Of a stretch of DNA of 64,000 bases, positions 26,094 through 35,198 are shown piece after piece. Under the pieces are notes generated by a model. The model searched no databases, was not told where the DNA came from, and saw only the letters and a list, made by a program, of their open reading frames with translations. A program made the position numbers and the translations under genes. The first letter of the stretch is position 1. Every line of letters begins with the position of its first letter. Source of the DNA: AP-15 sp963796155 (lineage in GTDB: Bacteria > Pseudomonadota > Alphaproteobacteria > ATCC43930 > CGMCC-115725); contig CAWCKT010000008.1 of the NCBI GenBank assembly GCA_963796155.1, positions 136,526-200,525 on the forward strand, in the 5' to 3' direction.

Positions 26094-26141
26094 CTAGTAG
26101 GCGCCGGCCCACAACCGCAATTCGTATTGGCGGGCAAACAC
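26094..26141 (-). pseudogene. Fragment of a tenA 3' end
   Basis: The minus strand reads VFARQYELRLWAGAY and then TAG. This matches the C-terminus of the intact TenA at 28750-29427 (FVRACQYEWLFWDGAY) at most positions. Only about 15 codons survive. It is a remnant of a second tenA copy, on the same strand and 2.6 kb away from the intact gene, on the other side of the nSTAND-LRR pseudogene. The rest of the 26044-26245 gap is unassigned. Confidence 0.5.
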
Positions 26142-26245
26142 GGTGCCAGACTCCGTACAGGCTTTCGGCTATCTGGCTTTGCCGGCCACTCATCCTTAAA
26201 CTAAGCGGGCGATAGATCCTGGCCGTCCTGTCGCGAGGCACTAGG

Positions 26246-28683
26246 ATGAGCAGCACCGAAGCTTTCGGCATTCGCATTCCGAAGCTCCCGGAACTTAACA
26301 GGGAGGACATCAAAGCGGTCCGCGCCTTTCTCCCGGGAAAGCTGCTCGGACGTACGGCCGCCCTCCTATCGCTGGCGCTGGTGGTACTCGGTTTCGCCGT
26401 TCCGCTCGATGTCAGCCTGAAGCAGGGCCTGGGTATCGATCTGTCGCAATCGCCATGGACGCATTACGGGCTGCTGTTCGGGCTGCCGATACTGGTCGTA
26501 GCTTTGCAATGCGCCGTGGAGTGGCGCGCCGAGCAGAGCCGCCGTGCGCTGCAGCGGCTGGCAGTGCGAATCGGGCCGGCACAGTCGGGGTATTTCCGAA
26601 TTGGACCCAGGCTGTGCGAAAACTCGCGCGTTCAATTTGCGCGTAGAAAGTTCTTCTCAATTTGGCCAATCTGAAAACCAAAGTGCTGGCGACGGGTTAT
26701 CCGAAGAAGCCAATAGAGAAAACGGTTCTACGCTTTCTTGACTTCGCGCATGTTTCGACACGGCCTGGACCCTATCTGGACACCGCCGAGGATCGAGTTC
26801 GGTTCGATCGTGCCGACCGGGCACACGAGAACGTCCTGCGCTGGATCGAACGGTCTGCGAGCCTACCGCTCTACCTGACTGGCGATTCCGGGTCGGGCAA
26901 GACCTCGCTGCTGAATGCTGCGGTTCTGCCCGCCTTGCGTGAACTCGGCTGGATCGTCGTCGAGGCACGCGCGTGGCAGGACCCGGAAAAATCGTTGTCC
27001 GACTCGCTGTCGAATCTTCCGGGCGCCCACCGGTCGCGGCGCGGGGAGAAACCGGCACTGCGCGACCTCATCGAGGCTGCTGTACGGCGGGCTGGGACGC
27101 GCCTGCTGCTCGTCCTCGACCAGTTCGAGGAGTTTTTGATCCTTGGTGGGGCGGGGGAGAAGCAGGCTTTCGCGCAGCTGCTTACGGAGCTGGCGGCAAC
27201 GCCGCTCAAGGGCCTTAGCCTGATGCTCGTGCTGCGCAGCGACTACCAGACTTTCCTGGAGGATAACGGCCTGCCGCAGCTGCGCTACGGGGAGAACTTT
27301 TACCAAGTCGGACGCTTCGTGTTTGCCGCGGCAAGCGACTTCATGGCACACTCCGGGCTTGAATTGCAGCCCTCGGCGATCGATCGGCTGCTGACGAGTG
27401 CCGCCGAGCTCGACGAAACCCCCGGGCTGGTGCGGCCGATCACCCTCAACGTGATTGGCCACGTGGTGGTTTCAGGTAAGTCGGTTCTCGCCTCGCTCGA
27501 ATGCAGGGCAGTTGGTACGTCGCTATATCGAATTCACGGTTGAACAACCCGCGATCCGCGGTTTTGCCCCGCAGGTGCTGGAGCAGCTCGTCACCGAACA
27601 GGCAACGAAGCGTCCCCGATCCGAGGAAGAGCTTGCCGCGGCGACTCGCCTGCGCCACGGCGAAGTCAGGGCCGTCCTGAACGGCCTCGGCAGTGCTGCG
27701 CTCGCCGGCCGCTCGATCCGGCCCAGGCCGTGTGGGAGCTGTCGCACGACTTCATCGCACGGGCCGTCGCTCGTTATCTAGGAAGACGACCCCGCGACCT
27801 GTTGCGCCGGGGTGCCTTCTATGCTGCCCCCGCCCTCCTCGCCGCGGCGTTGATCGTCATCGCCAGCACTCTGACTTGGAGCCGCTTGAGCCAGGATCGA
27901 ATTATGTCCGAACTGGCCGATCTTAGCGTGACGGCGGCGTCCGTACCGGCCAATAGCCTTCTGCCACGCGGCGGAATGCTAGCGGTCGAGCCTCCTTACG
28001 CTCAGCTCACGAACGAACGCTTCTCCAAGGTTGTACAGCTTCTGGCAAAATTGCCGGCGGTTCAGGGGTTGGGCATCGCCGGTTCAAGCATTGACAGCCT
28101 CGAGCCTCTGCGCGAGCTTCTGGCACTCACGACACAGGCTGCCCCTGTCGCAGGTCTCGAACCGCTCCGAAATCTGAAGTCACTTCAAAATCTCGATCTG
28201 AGCCAGACCCAAGTTCAAGACCTCGGTCCGCTCGCGGGCCTGACAGCTCTTCAGCAGCTCATCCTGCCGTGGACGAAGGTGGCTAGTCTCGATCCGCTCA
28301 GCGGGATGACCCATCTTCAACAGCTTGATCTTCGCGGCACGGCAGTCACAGATCTCAAACCGCTCAGAATCCTGACCGGACTCCAGCAGCTAGCTCTGGG
28401 AGGGACCAGGGTCGAGGACATAGCACCGCTCACAGGGCTCACCGCCCTAAAATTCCTCAATCTTTACGGGACCAGGGTGCAGAATCTCGAGCCGCTCAAA
28501 GGACTGATCGCTCTTCAGGAGCTGAACCTGACCATAGCAGGCTTGCAAAGCCTGGAGCCGATCCAGGACCTGCCGTCTCTGAACGTGCTCCACCTCGGCG
28601 GCACCGTATCGCAGCAGGAAGTGGCCCGCTTCAGTCGTTACTGGCAGGAAAAAAACTTGCCAGCGGTAGCGATTAACGATTGA
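26246..28683 (+). pseudogene. NLR-like nSTAND NTPase with LRR domain, disrupted
   Basis: One ancestral gene is now in four pieces. From 26246: two transmembrane helices (LLGRTAALLSLALVVLGFAV and YGLLFGLPILVVALQCAV) ending SGYFRIGP. After a MITE-like insert it resumes at GPYLDTAEDR with Walker A GDSGSGKTS (about 26881) and Walker B LLLVLDQFEEFL. A frameshift at about 27497-27503 (extra T in GAATGCAGGG) leads to LVRRYIEFTVEQPAIRG and a winged-helix region; another at about 27708 leads to VWELSHDFIARAVARYLGRR. Then come a TM helix and six or so 22-residue LRRs of the LEPLKGLIALQELNL type. Domain order TM-nSTAND-wHTH-TM-LRR resembles bacterial NLR-type sensors. Confidence 0.8.
26609..26766. mobile_element. 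158-bp MITE-like insertion with 6-bp target duplication
   Basis: The ends AGGCTGTGCGAAAAC (26609-26623) and, reverse complemented, AGGCCGTGTCGAAAC (26752-26766) match at 11 of 15 positions. Both sides are flanked by GGACCC (26603-26608 and 26767-26772). Removing the insert and one GGACCC joins ATT GGA CCC to TAT CTG GAC and restores the host frame as FRIGPYLDTAED. The interior is AT-richer than the host gene and has no transposase, so it must have been mobilised in trans. Confidence 0.75.
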
Positions 28684-28749
28684 TGACCGCTGAACCCATT
28701 ACGCGCCTGTGAACGATCGAGATTGACCCGTCGGTTCCGGCTCCGCGGC

Positions 28750-29427
28750 TCAGGACGACGGGTAATCGGGCCAGTTGCGACGCTGATAGGCGCCGTCCCA
28801 GAAAAGCCATTCGTACTGGCAGGCGCGGACGAACGCCGACAGCATGTCGGCGCGGGTCGCCGCAGTGGTCGCCGCAGCGGCGCGGTCTGCGGCCACAATG
28901 ACCGTCCGCACGGCTTCGCCAAAGCGCTCGTCGGAATAGGTGTCGATCCAGGCTCGGTAGGGGTTCTCAGGTGCTGCCTTCTGCGCTATCGCGCACCCGA
29001 CATCCCAGTAGATCCAGAAGCACGGCAATAAGGCGGCGACCAGGACCTCCCAGGGTTCGTGATAGGCTGCGGCAATCAGGAAATTGGTGTAGGCGAGGCA
29101 ATCCGGCGACGGCTCCGCGCTAGCGACATCAGCCGGTTCGACCCCGAACTGCCGAAGATATTGACGATGCAGTGTCTGTTCGACGGCGACCGCGCCCAGT
29201 GCCGACTGGGCGAAGGACTGCATAGTCCCGATGTCGGGCGCCTTCGCCGCCGCGATCGCGAGAGCACGCGAGAAACGGCCGAGATAGAGCGCATCCTGGA
29301 CGATATAAGCCTGGAAGCGGTCGCGCGCGAGCGTGCCGGCGCTGAGCTCGGTGTTGAATCCGAGCCGGTAGATCGCGTCGCGCAACCGTGCGGTGCGCTC
29401 CCAGGCTTCGTCGGAGAAACGGGTCAT
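28750..29427 (-). CDS. tenA: TenA-family thiaminase II / aminopyrimidine aminohydrolase
   Basis: 225 residues, all helical. FQAYIVQDALYLGRFSRAL carries the conserved Asp/Tyr region; FLIAAAYHEPWEVLVAALLPCFWIYWD includes the active-site Cys of the family; FVRACQYEWLFWDGAYQ carries the catalytic Glu. It salvages thiamin breakdown products. Its start overlaps the stop of the gamma-glutamylcyclotransferase gene by 4 nt (ATGA), so the pair is translationally coupled. A fragment of a second tenA copy lies at 26094-26141. No thi genes are near. Confidence 0.9.
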   Translation of the reverse strand: MTRFSDEAWERTARLRDAIYRLGFNTELSAGTLARDRFQAYIVQDALYLGRFSRALAIAAAKAPDIGTMQSFAQSALGAVAVEQTLHRQYLRQFGVEPADVASAEPSPDCLAYTNFLIAAAYHEPWEVLVAALLPCFWIYWDVGCAIAQKAAPENPYRAWIDTYSDERFGEAVRTVIVAADRAAAATTAATRADMLSAFVRACQYEWLFWDGAYQRRNWPDYPSS

Positions 29428-30005
29428 TGTATGTCGTCCACTTTGTCCGCGTGGCGGACGCTATCGAGGAACTGCAACCAATGTCCAGGCAGTCCCTTGG
29501 CCCGCGCCCCCTCACGCAGCAGCGTCAGATAGCGCAGAGAGGGGCTGCCGTCCGTTTCCCGCCCGCGGGCGATATAGGCGACCGCCGAGAAGAGATGGCC
29601 GTCGCAGTCCTCGGCCGCGAACCATTGCGGCCGATAGCCGCGGCCGGGAACGCCCTCCGTGGCATCCAGGCGGAGGAGATCGCGACGCGTGACCTGATAG
29701 AGCACGCCCCATACCTCGGCCTGGGTGTCCGGCGACAAATTAGCTGGCGCCGCCCGGCCTTTGGGCCGGCCAACGAGGTTGAAGCGGAGGCGATAACCGC
29801 GGATGCGTCCGACACGCTGATCAACCGGCTTCATGCGCCGCCGCTCGCGGAAGGCGCGGTCATGCATGTTGGCGCCGTAGGCAAAGTACCAGACTTGTTC
29901 GCCCGGCCGCCCGGCCAGCGCTAACCCGTGCAGCCGGTAATAACACCGCGAGAGGGTCCAGGACCCGGCGACGAACCGGCGCAGCTTGCCTCGTAATGTG
30001 ATCAT
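29424..30005 (-). CDS. Gamma-glutamylcyclotransferase-like protein
   Basis: 193 residues. The GGCT fold begins with the YFAYGANM signature near residue 40, then RIRGYRLRFNLVGR, VWGVLYQVTRRDLLRLDATEGV and YRPQWFA; the acid residue Glu in DATEG is in the expected place. The N-terminal 35 residues are an extra helix. The family cleaves gamma-glutamyl dipeptides or glutathione conjugates. Overlap with tenA by 4 nt suggests joint expression, but no metabolic link is known to me. Confidence 0.85.
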   Translation of the reverse strand: MITLRGKLRRFVAGSWTLSRCYYRLHGLALAGRPGEQVWYFAYGANMHDRAFRERRRMKPVDQRVGRIRGYRLRFNLVGRPKGRAAPANLSPDTQAEVWGVLYQVTRRDLLRLDATEGVPGRGYRPQWFAAEDCDGHLFSAVAYIARGRETDGSPSLRYLTLLREGARAKGLPGHWLQFLDSVRHADKVDDIQ

Positions 30006-30110
30006 GCCTACCGTCGCCCCGGATATGGTTTGCCTTGTCGCATGTCAACCTTCGCTGTTCAGCGCCGACCGCACGGATTACCCCCGCTTGGTGAAGGAGA
30101 GGAGAAGATC

Positions 30111-31226
30111 GTGGCAGACAGAGATACGGTCGAGACGGTTGCGATCATCGGCGCCGGAATTGGCGGGATTTACCTCGCCGCCGAGCTGGGCATCGCCGGG
30201 TTCAAGCTGAGGCTGCACGACATCGACAATTCGAGGCTTTCCGACATCCGAGCTTTCGGCGGCATCGACGTCGAGGGCGAGCGGGGCGGGTTCGCCGCGG
30301 TCGAGCGCGCGACGAGCGATCTGCGATCGGCCGTCGACGGTTCCGATGTCCTCATTGTCGTGACCGGCGGCAATGCGCAGGCTGGCGTGGCGCGATCGCT
30401 GGCACCTCTGCTGCGCGACGGCCAGGTGATCCTTTTGATCCAGGGCAACACTGGAGGATCGCTCCTCGTGCGCCGAGCGCTCGACGAGGCGGGTTGCCAA
30501 GCCGATGTCGCTGTCGCCGAGATCGACAACTATCCCTATTCGTGCCGACGGCTCGCGCCGACGCGAATACGTCCGATCGTCGCCAAACGCTGGCTGCAGA
30601 TTGCCGCGTTCCCGGGCAATCGCATCGCACCGGTGCACCGGCGTCTGGCGCGGCTCTTTCCAAAGGCGGCGGCATCGCCGAATGCCCTCTACACCGGGTT
30701 CACCAATGCCAATGCGATGCTTCACGTGGCAAATTGCCTCGCCAACGCCGCGCGGATCGAGAGCGGCGACAGCTACAAATTTTATGCGGAAGGCGTGACG
30801 CCGGCGGTCGCCCGCCTCTATCAAGCGATCAACGCCGAACGGGTGGCCGTCGCCGCAGCATTGGGCGCGTCCGTTCCGACTTTGGAGGACTGGTTCGACC
30901 GCGTGTACGGCGTCCGCGAAGCGACGCTCGTCGACACTTGTCGGCGGCTCACCTACGACAGCAACGGGCCCTACCAGGCGACCAGCACGCCGAGTTCGCT
31001 CGATCACAAATTCATCACCGAAGACGTGCCGACCGGCCTGATCCCGATGAGCGCGCTGGGGGCTGCGGCGGGGGTGCCGACCCCGGCAATCGATGCGATC
31101 GTCGAGGTAGCCCGTCGAATGACCGGCAAAGACTTTGCGGCCGAGGCGCGCACCCTCGCGCGCTTGGGCCTGAGCGGTATGAGCGCCACCGAGATCGGCC
31201 GGGTAATGGACGAGGGCTTCGGTTAG
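30111..31226 (+). CDS. NAD/NADP octopine/nopaline dehydrogenase-family protein
   Basis: 371 residues from GTG 30111, with AAGGAGAGGAGAAG just upstream. The N-terminal Rossmann domain reads VAIIGAGIGGIYLAAELG, followed by VLIVVTGGNAQAGVARSL and ILLIQGNTGGSLLVRRAL. The C-terminal helical domain carries the octopine-dehydrogenase pattern (TGFTNANAMLHVANCLANAA, FYAEGVTPAVARLYQAINAE and the His in SLDHKFITEDVPTGLIPM). Family members reductively couple amino acids and 2-oxoacids; the substrate here is unknown. Confidence 0.8.
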   Translation: MADRDTVETVAIIGAGIGGIYLAAELGIAGFKLRLHDIDNSRLSDIRAFGGIDVEGERGGFAAVERATSDLRSAVDGSDVLIVVTGGNAQAGVARSLAPLLRDGQVILLIQGNTGGSLLVRRALDEAGCQADVAVAEIDNYPYSCRRLAPTRIRPIVAKRWLQIAAFPGNRIAPVHRRLARLFPKAAASPNALYTGFTNANAMLHVANCLANAARIESGDSYKFYAEGVTPAVARLYQAINAERVAVAAALGASVPTLEDWFDRVYGVREATLVDTCRRLTYDSNGPYQATSTPSSLDHKFITEDVPTGLIPMSALGAAAGVPTPAIDAIVEVARRMTGKDFAAEARTLARLGLSGMSATEIGRVMDEGFG

Positions 31227-31279
31227 CTGCTATTTAGCGGGCATGGAGGCGAAGCTTTGCCCGAAGAAGGCTACTCGAA

Positions 31280-31491
31280 ATGGCCAAAATAGCCGACGCG
31301 ATCAAGGAGCATGCGGCCGCAGCGATTGCCGGGGTCCTCGCCGCGTTCATTTCGTGTCAGAGGGGATCAGCCCCAACATTATATCGGCCAAAGGGTTCGG
31401 CGATACACGTCCCCTCGCTCCAAACGACACCAAGCAGGGCCGGGCGGAGAACCGGCGCATCAAAATCGTCCTTGAGGGCCCCGGCGCCTGA
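31280..31491 (+). pseudogene. OmpA-type peptidoglycan-binding domain remnant
   Basis: The start reads MAKIADAIKEHAAAAIAG, as in the first helix of an OmpA C-terminal domain. The middle is missing or shifted, and from about 31355 another frame gives VSEGISPNIISAKGFGDTRP followed by NDTKQGRAENRRIKIVL and a stop. The latter is the classical end of OmpA/MotB domains, with the Arg of NRRI that binds diaminopimelate. About half the domain is gone, including the first binding aspartate. This is a remnant. Confidence 0.6.
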
Positions 31492-31571
31492 CAGCAACGC
31501 GTCAGGCCGCCGGGCTCGCCCGCAACCCCCCTAAGGCATCAGGCTAAACCGTAACATGGGAGCTTGTTGAA

Positions 31572-32090
31572 ATGTCGGATCTGGTGGTCATCGCGTTCCC
31601 GTCCGAGGCGAAGGCGGAAGAGCTGCGCAACAAGCTCCTCGACATGCAAAAGGACTACCTGATCGAGCTCGGCGACGCCGTCATTGCCGTGAAGCAACCC
31701 AACGGGGGCGTCAAGCTCAATCAGCTGTTCCATCCGACGACAACCGGGGCGGTCTCGGGGACGTTTTGGGGCACGCTGATTGGTCTGATCTTTCTGATGC
31801 CGCTCGCCGGCGCGGCGATCGGCGCCGCCACCGGCGCGTTGAGCGGCACATTGACGGATGTCGGGATCAACGACCAGTTCATCAAAGATGTTGCGCAGAG
31901 CTTGCAGTCGGGCAACGCCGCGCTGTTCCTGCTGATTCGAAAGATGACCACCGACAAGGTGCTGGCCGATCTCCAGGGCGTCGGCGGAACGGTGCTGCGC
32001 AGCTCCTTTGACCACACCAAGGAGGAAGCCTTGCGGCAGGCGCTAGCGGGTGTCGTCGCGGCACAGCCCGCCGCCGGCCCCGCCGCGTAG
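31572..32090 (+). CDS. DUF1269-family membrane protein
   Basis: 172 residues. MSDLVVIAFPSEAKAEELR and DAVIAVKQPNGGVKLNQLFH form the soluble first half. A glycine-rich hydrophobic hairpin follows (FWGTLIGLIFLMPLAGAAIG, AATGALSGTLTDVG), then a second soluble part with ALFLLIRKMTTDKVLADLQG. This matches DUF1269, small envelope proteins often found next to stress or efflux genes. Function unknown. It precedes the RND operon by about 220 nt. Confidence 0.85.
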   Translation: MSDLVVIAFPSEAKAEELRNKLLDMQKDYLIELGDAVIAVKQPNGGVKLNQLFHPTTTGAVSGTFWGTLIGLIFLMPLAGAAIGAATGALSGTLTDVGINDQFIKDVAQSLQSGNAALFLLIRKMTTDKVLADLQGVGGTVLRSSFDHTKEEALRQALAGVVAAQPAAGPAA

Positions 32091-32314
32091 TCTCGGCAAG
32101 CCGGCGTCCCAGCGCGCTGCGCGACATATCGCTCAAGCTGCCCCGAGGGCAACGGCAAGAGCAAACTTGCCACAGGATAGGCTCGCGGCTAGCCTTCTCC
32201 TTGGTGAACTGACCGGGTGGGTGTTGTTGGTCCCGGGGGGCAATGACTTTTATGGCTGGGCGCGCCCGGGTTCCCGCCCCTGCGTGCAGGGGCCGATCGA
32301 GGGCGATCTCACGC

Positions 32315-33919
32315 GTGTCGGCTAATCCGCCCGCCATCGCGCGCGCGGTGCTCGCCGCGGCGCTGTTGCTTCAATGCGCCGGTTGTCTGGTCGGTCCAGA
32401 TTTCTCCTCGCCTTCGGCTCCGGTCGCGGCCAAATGGCTCGAAGCTAGCAACACGTCGGTCGATACCCGGAATCAGGAGTATCGCGACTGGTGGAAAGTC
32501 TTTCATGACCCGGTGCTCGATCGGCTGATCGAGATCGCCTACAACCAGAACCTTACCCTCGTCAGCGCCGGGACTCAGGTCCTCGAAGCGCGCGCTCAAC
32601 TGGGGGTCGCGATCGGCGAATTCTACCCACAGGTCCAGCAGGGCAGCGGATCGGTAACCTACATCCGGCCGAGCCACGCCGACACGACGGAATTTCCATC
32701 AGGGGTCACGAGAAACTTCTGGCGCGATGCGCTTGGCCTTACCGCGAATTGGGAGTTGGATTTTTGGGGCAAGTTCCGGCGTGCCATCGAATCCGCCGAT
32801 GCCTCCTATCTCGGTTCAATAGCGAACTACGATTACGTGCTGGCTACGCTGCTCGGCGACGTTGCGACGACGTATATCGGCATCCGCACATTGCAGACGC
32901 AGATCGAGATCGCTCGCGACAACATCGTCAAGCAGAAGAAGGCGCTGGCGATCGCCGAGGCTAAATACCAGGGTGGCACCGCGACCAAGCTCGACGTCTA
33001 CCAGGCCGAAAACGTCCTTGCGCAAACCGAATCGACGATCCCGCAGCTGACGATTCAGTTGAACCAGGGCTTTAACGCGCTCGCCGTGCTGCTCGGTATG
33101 TCGCCGCAGCCGATGGACCCGCTATTGACAGGCTCGCACGGAATTCCGGTTCCGCCGAGCACCGTTGCCGTCGGCATTCCTGCCGATCTTGTTCGCCGCA
33201 GGCCGGATATTCGGGCAGCGGAGCTGGCGGCCATGGCGCAGAGCGCGCAAATCGGCATCGCCGAATCGAACCTTTACCCGGCGTTCAGCCTGACCGGGAC
33301 GTTCGGCACGGCGGCCACCAACATCCGCCCAGGCAAGCTGAAGCGCGTCTTCGAGGGCACAGGCATCACTTTTGCCTTTGGGCCCTCCTTCCAGTGGAAC
33401 ATCCTCAATTACGGGCAAATCACCAATCAGGTCCGGGTCGAGGATGCGGCGCTGCAAACGCTACTTGTCAATTATCAGAACGCCGTGTTGCAGGCGCAGC
33501 AACAGGTCGAGAACGGGCTGACCAGCTTCTTGCAAGGGCGCGAGCAGGTCGACTATCTGCGGCAGAGCGTCGCTGCCGCGAATGCCGCGCTCGGCCTCGC
33601 CTTTCTGCAGTACAACCTGGGAACCAGGGATTTTACGACCGTGCTGACCGCGGAGCAGAACCTCTACACAGCGCAGAACAACCTGGCGATGGCGGAGGGC
33701 AATGTCTCGGCCGGGTTGGCCTCGGTTTACGAAGCTTTGGGGGGCGGATGGCAGATCCGCGCGGAGAACGAATTCGTCCCCGCCGCGACGGCTGAGGAGA
33801 TGCGAAACCGCACCAACTGGGGCGAACTGCTGCCGCCTGCCGGTACGCCGCAGCCGTCCGCACCGGCGCTGCCCACCCCCGCCGACGTGAGCTCTAGTCC
33901 GCGGCCGCCAGAATGGTGA
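32315..33919 (+). CDS. NodT-family outer-membrane efflux lipoprotein
   Basis: About 534 residues from GTG 32315; upstream ATGs at 32243 and 32252 are in frame. The N-terminus VSANPPAIARAVLAAALLLQ leads to the lipobox CAGC, so it is a lipoprotein. The rest is a TolC/OprM fold with two OEP repeats: DPVLDRLIEIAYNQNLTLVS, LTANWELDFWGKFRRAIESA, RRRPDIRAAELAAMAQSAQI and TRDFTTVLTAEQNLYTAQNN. It forms the outer-membrane duct of the RND pump encoded immediately downstream. The C-terminal 60 residues are Pro-rich. Confidence 0.9.
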   Translation: MSANPPAIARAVLAAALLLQCAGCLVGPDFSSPSAPVAAKWLEASNTSVDTRNQEYRDWWKVFHDPVLDRLIEIAYNQNLTLVSAGTQVLEARAQLGVAIGEFYPQVQQGSGSVTYIRPSHADTTEFPSGVTRNFWRDALGLTANWELDFWGKFRRAIESADASYLGSIANYDYVLATLLGDVATTYIGIRTLQTQIEIARDNIVKQKKALAIAEAKYQGGTATKLDVYQAENVLAQTESTIPQLTIQLNQGFNALAVLLGMSPQPMDPLLTGSHGIPVPPSTVAVGIPADLVRRRPDIRAAELAAMAQSAQIGIAESNLYPAFSLTGTFGTAATNIRPGKLKRVFEGTGITFAFGPSFQWNILNYGQITNQVRVEDAALQTLLVNYQNAVLQAQQQVENGLTSFLQGREQVDYLRQSVAAANAALGLAFLQYNLGTRDFTTVLTAEQNLYTAQNNLAMAEGNVSAGLASVYEALGGGWQIRAENEFVPAATAEEMRNRTNWGELLPPAGTPQPSAPALPTPADVSSSPRPPEW

Positions 33920-33926
33920 GTGTGTC

Positions 33927-35198
33927 GTGAAAATGCCTTCCTCTATCGCCCAGTGGCGCCGGGTGCATCTCGCCGTCGCGTTAGCGATGATCGCCGGTGT
34001 CGCCGCCGGATACGAAGCCGCGAGGATCCATCAGAGGCCATTCGATACCGCGGCCGCAGCGGAGCCCAAGATACCGGCCGCGCCCGCTCCGGCTTCCGCA
34101 ATTACGCCGGCGCAGCTTCCCTCGGCGACCATGCTGCCGATCCCGGTCGTGACGCCGCGGATGCAGAGCGTGGGTAACTATGTCGAGGTCACCGGCAACG
34201 CCGCTTCTGTGAACGCGGTCAAGCTGATCGCACGCGTCGAAGGCTATCTCGATCAGATCCACTACGAAGACGGCCAATTCGTCAAAAAGGACGATCTGCT
34301 CTTCACGATTCAGCAGGATCAGTACAAGGACCAGCTGCAGCAGGCGCAGGCGCAGCTGCTGACTGCTCAGGCTTCACTCGCCTATGCGAAGACCGAGTTC
34401 GTCCGCTACTCGAAGCTGGTCAAGCAAGACGCCGCGACCCAAACCGAGGTGGATCACTGGAATTACGAAAGAGCGAGTGCCGAGGCTGCCATTCTCAATG
34501 CTCAGGCGCAACTGGCCCTGGCCAAGCTGAACCTCGGCTATACCGATGTCAGGGCGCCCTTCGATGGGATCGTCGGTAAGCATCTCGTCGACCCAGGCAA
34601 CGTCGTCGGCGGCGGCGGGCAGCAGACCGCGCTGGCCGAGATCACCCAGCTCGACCCGATATATGTCGTCGCCAATCTCAGTGAACAGCAGGTGCTGCAA
34701 ATTCGCCAGAATCTGAACCAGCATCGGCTTACCTTCGCGGACCTGCGCAAGGTTCCCGTCGACGTCGCGCTGTCGGATCAGACCGGATTCCCGCTTCAGG
34801 GGACGATCGAGTACGTCTCGCCCGGCATCGATCCGGCGACCGGAACCTTGCTGGTGCGAGGCATTCTGGCGAACCCGGACCGCACTTTGCTGCCCGGGTT
34901 CTTCGTCAAGATGCGCCTGCCGATGGGGCGGGTCGACCGCAACGCGCTATTGGTGCCGGACCGATCTTTGCAGGAGGATCAGGGCGGGCGCTACCTGCTG
35001 ATCGTCGGCAAGGACGACGTCGTCGAGCAGCGTTATGTCCAGCTGGGGCAACAGGACGGATCGCTGCGGGTCATCACCTCGGGTCTCAAGCCCGACGACC
35101 GCGTCGTCGTCGGCGATCTCTGGCGCGCCACCCCCGGCACCAAGGTGACGCCGAAGCTGACTTCGCTCGAGGCCGTCTCTACGGGGGCCACGCCATGA
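33927..35198 (+). CDS. RND efflux periplasmic adaptor (MFP)
   Basis: 423 residues from GTG 33927 (ATG 33933 is a close alternative). An N-terminal membrane anchor (HLAVALAMIAGVAAGYEA) is followed by the lipoyl/biotinyl hinge (GYLDQIHYEDGQFVKKDDLL), a coiled-coil hairpin rich in Gln and Ala, the second lipoyl half (LGYTDVRAPFDGIVGKHLVD) and the beta-barrel and membrane-proximal domains. It bridges the inner-membrane pump and the outer-membrane duct. Its stop overlaps the pump ATG by 4 nt. Confidence 0.95.
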   Translation: MKMPSSIAQWRRVHLAVALAMIAGVAAGYEAARIHQRPFDTAAAAEPKIPAAPAPASAITPAQLPSATMLPIPVVTPRMQSVGNYVEVTGNAASVNAVKLIARVEGYLDQIHYEDGQFVKKDDLLFTIQQDQYKDQLQQAQAQLLTAQASLAYAKTEFVRYSKLVKQDAATQTEVDHWNYERASAEAAILNAQAQLALAKLNLGYTDVRAPFDGIVGKHLVDPGNVVGGGGQQTALAEITQLDPIYVVANLSEQQVLQIRQNLNQHRLTFADLRKVPVDVALSDQTGFPLQGTIEYVSPGIDPATGTLLVRGILANPDRTLLPGFFVKMRLPMGRVDRNALLVPDRSLQEDQGGRYLLIVGKDDVVEQRYVQLGQQDGSLRVITSGLKPDDRVVVGDLWRATPGTKVTPKLTSLEAVSTGATP

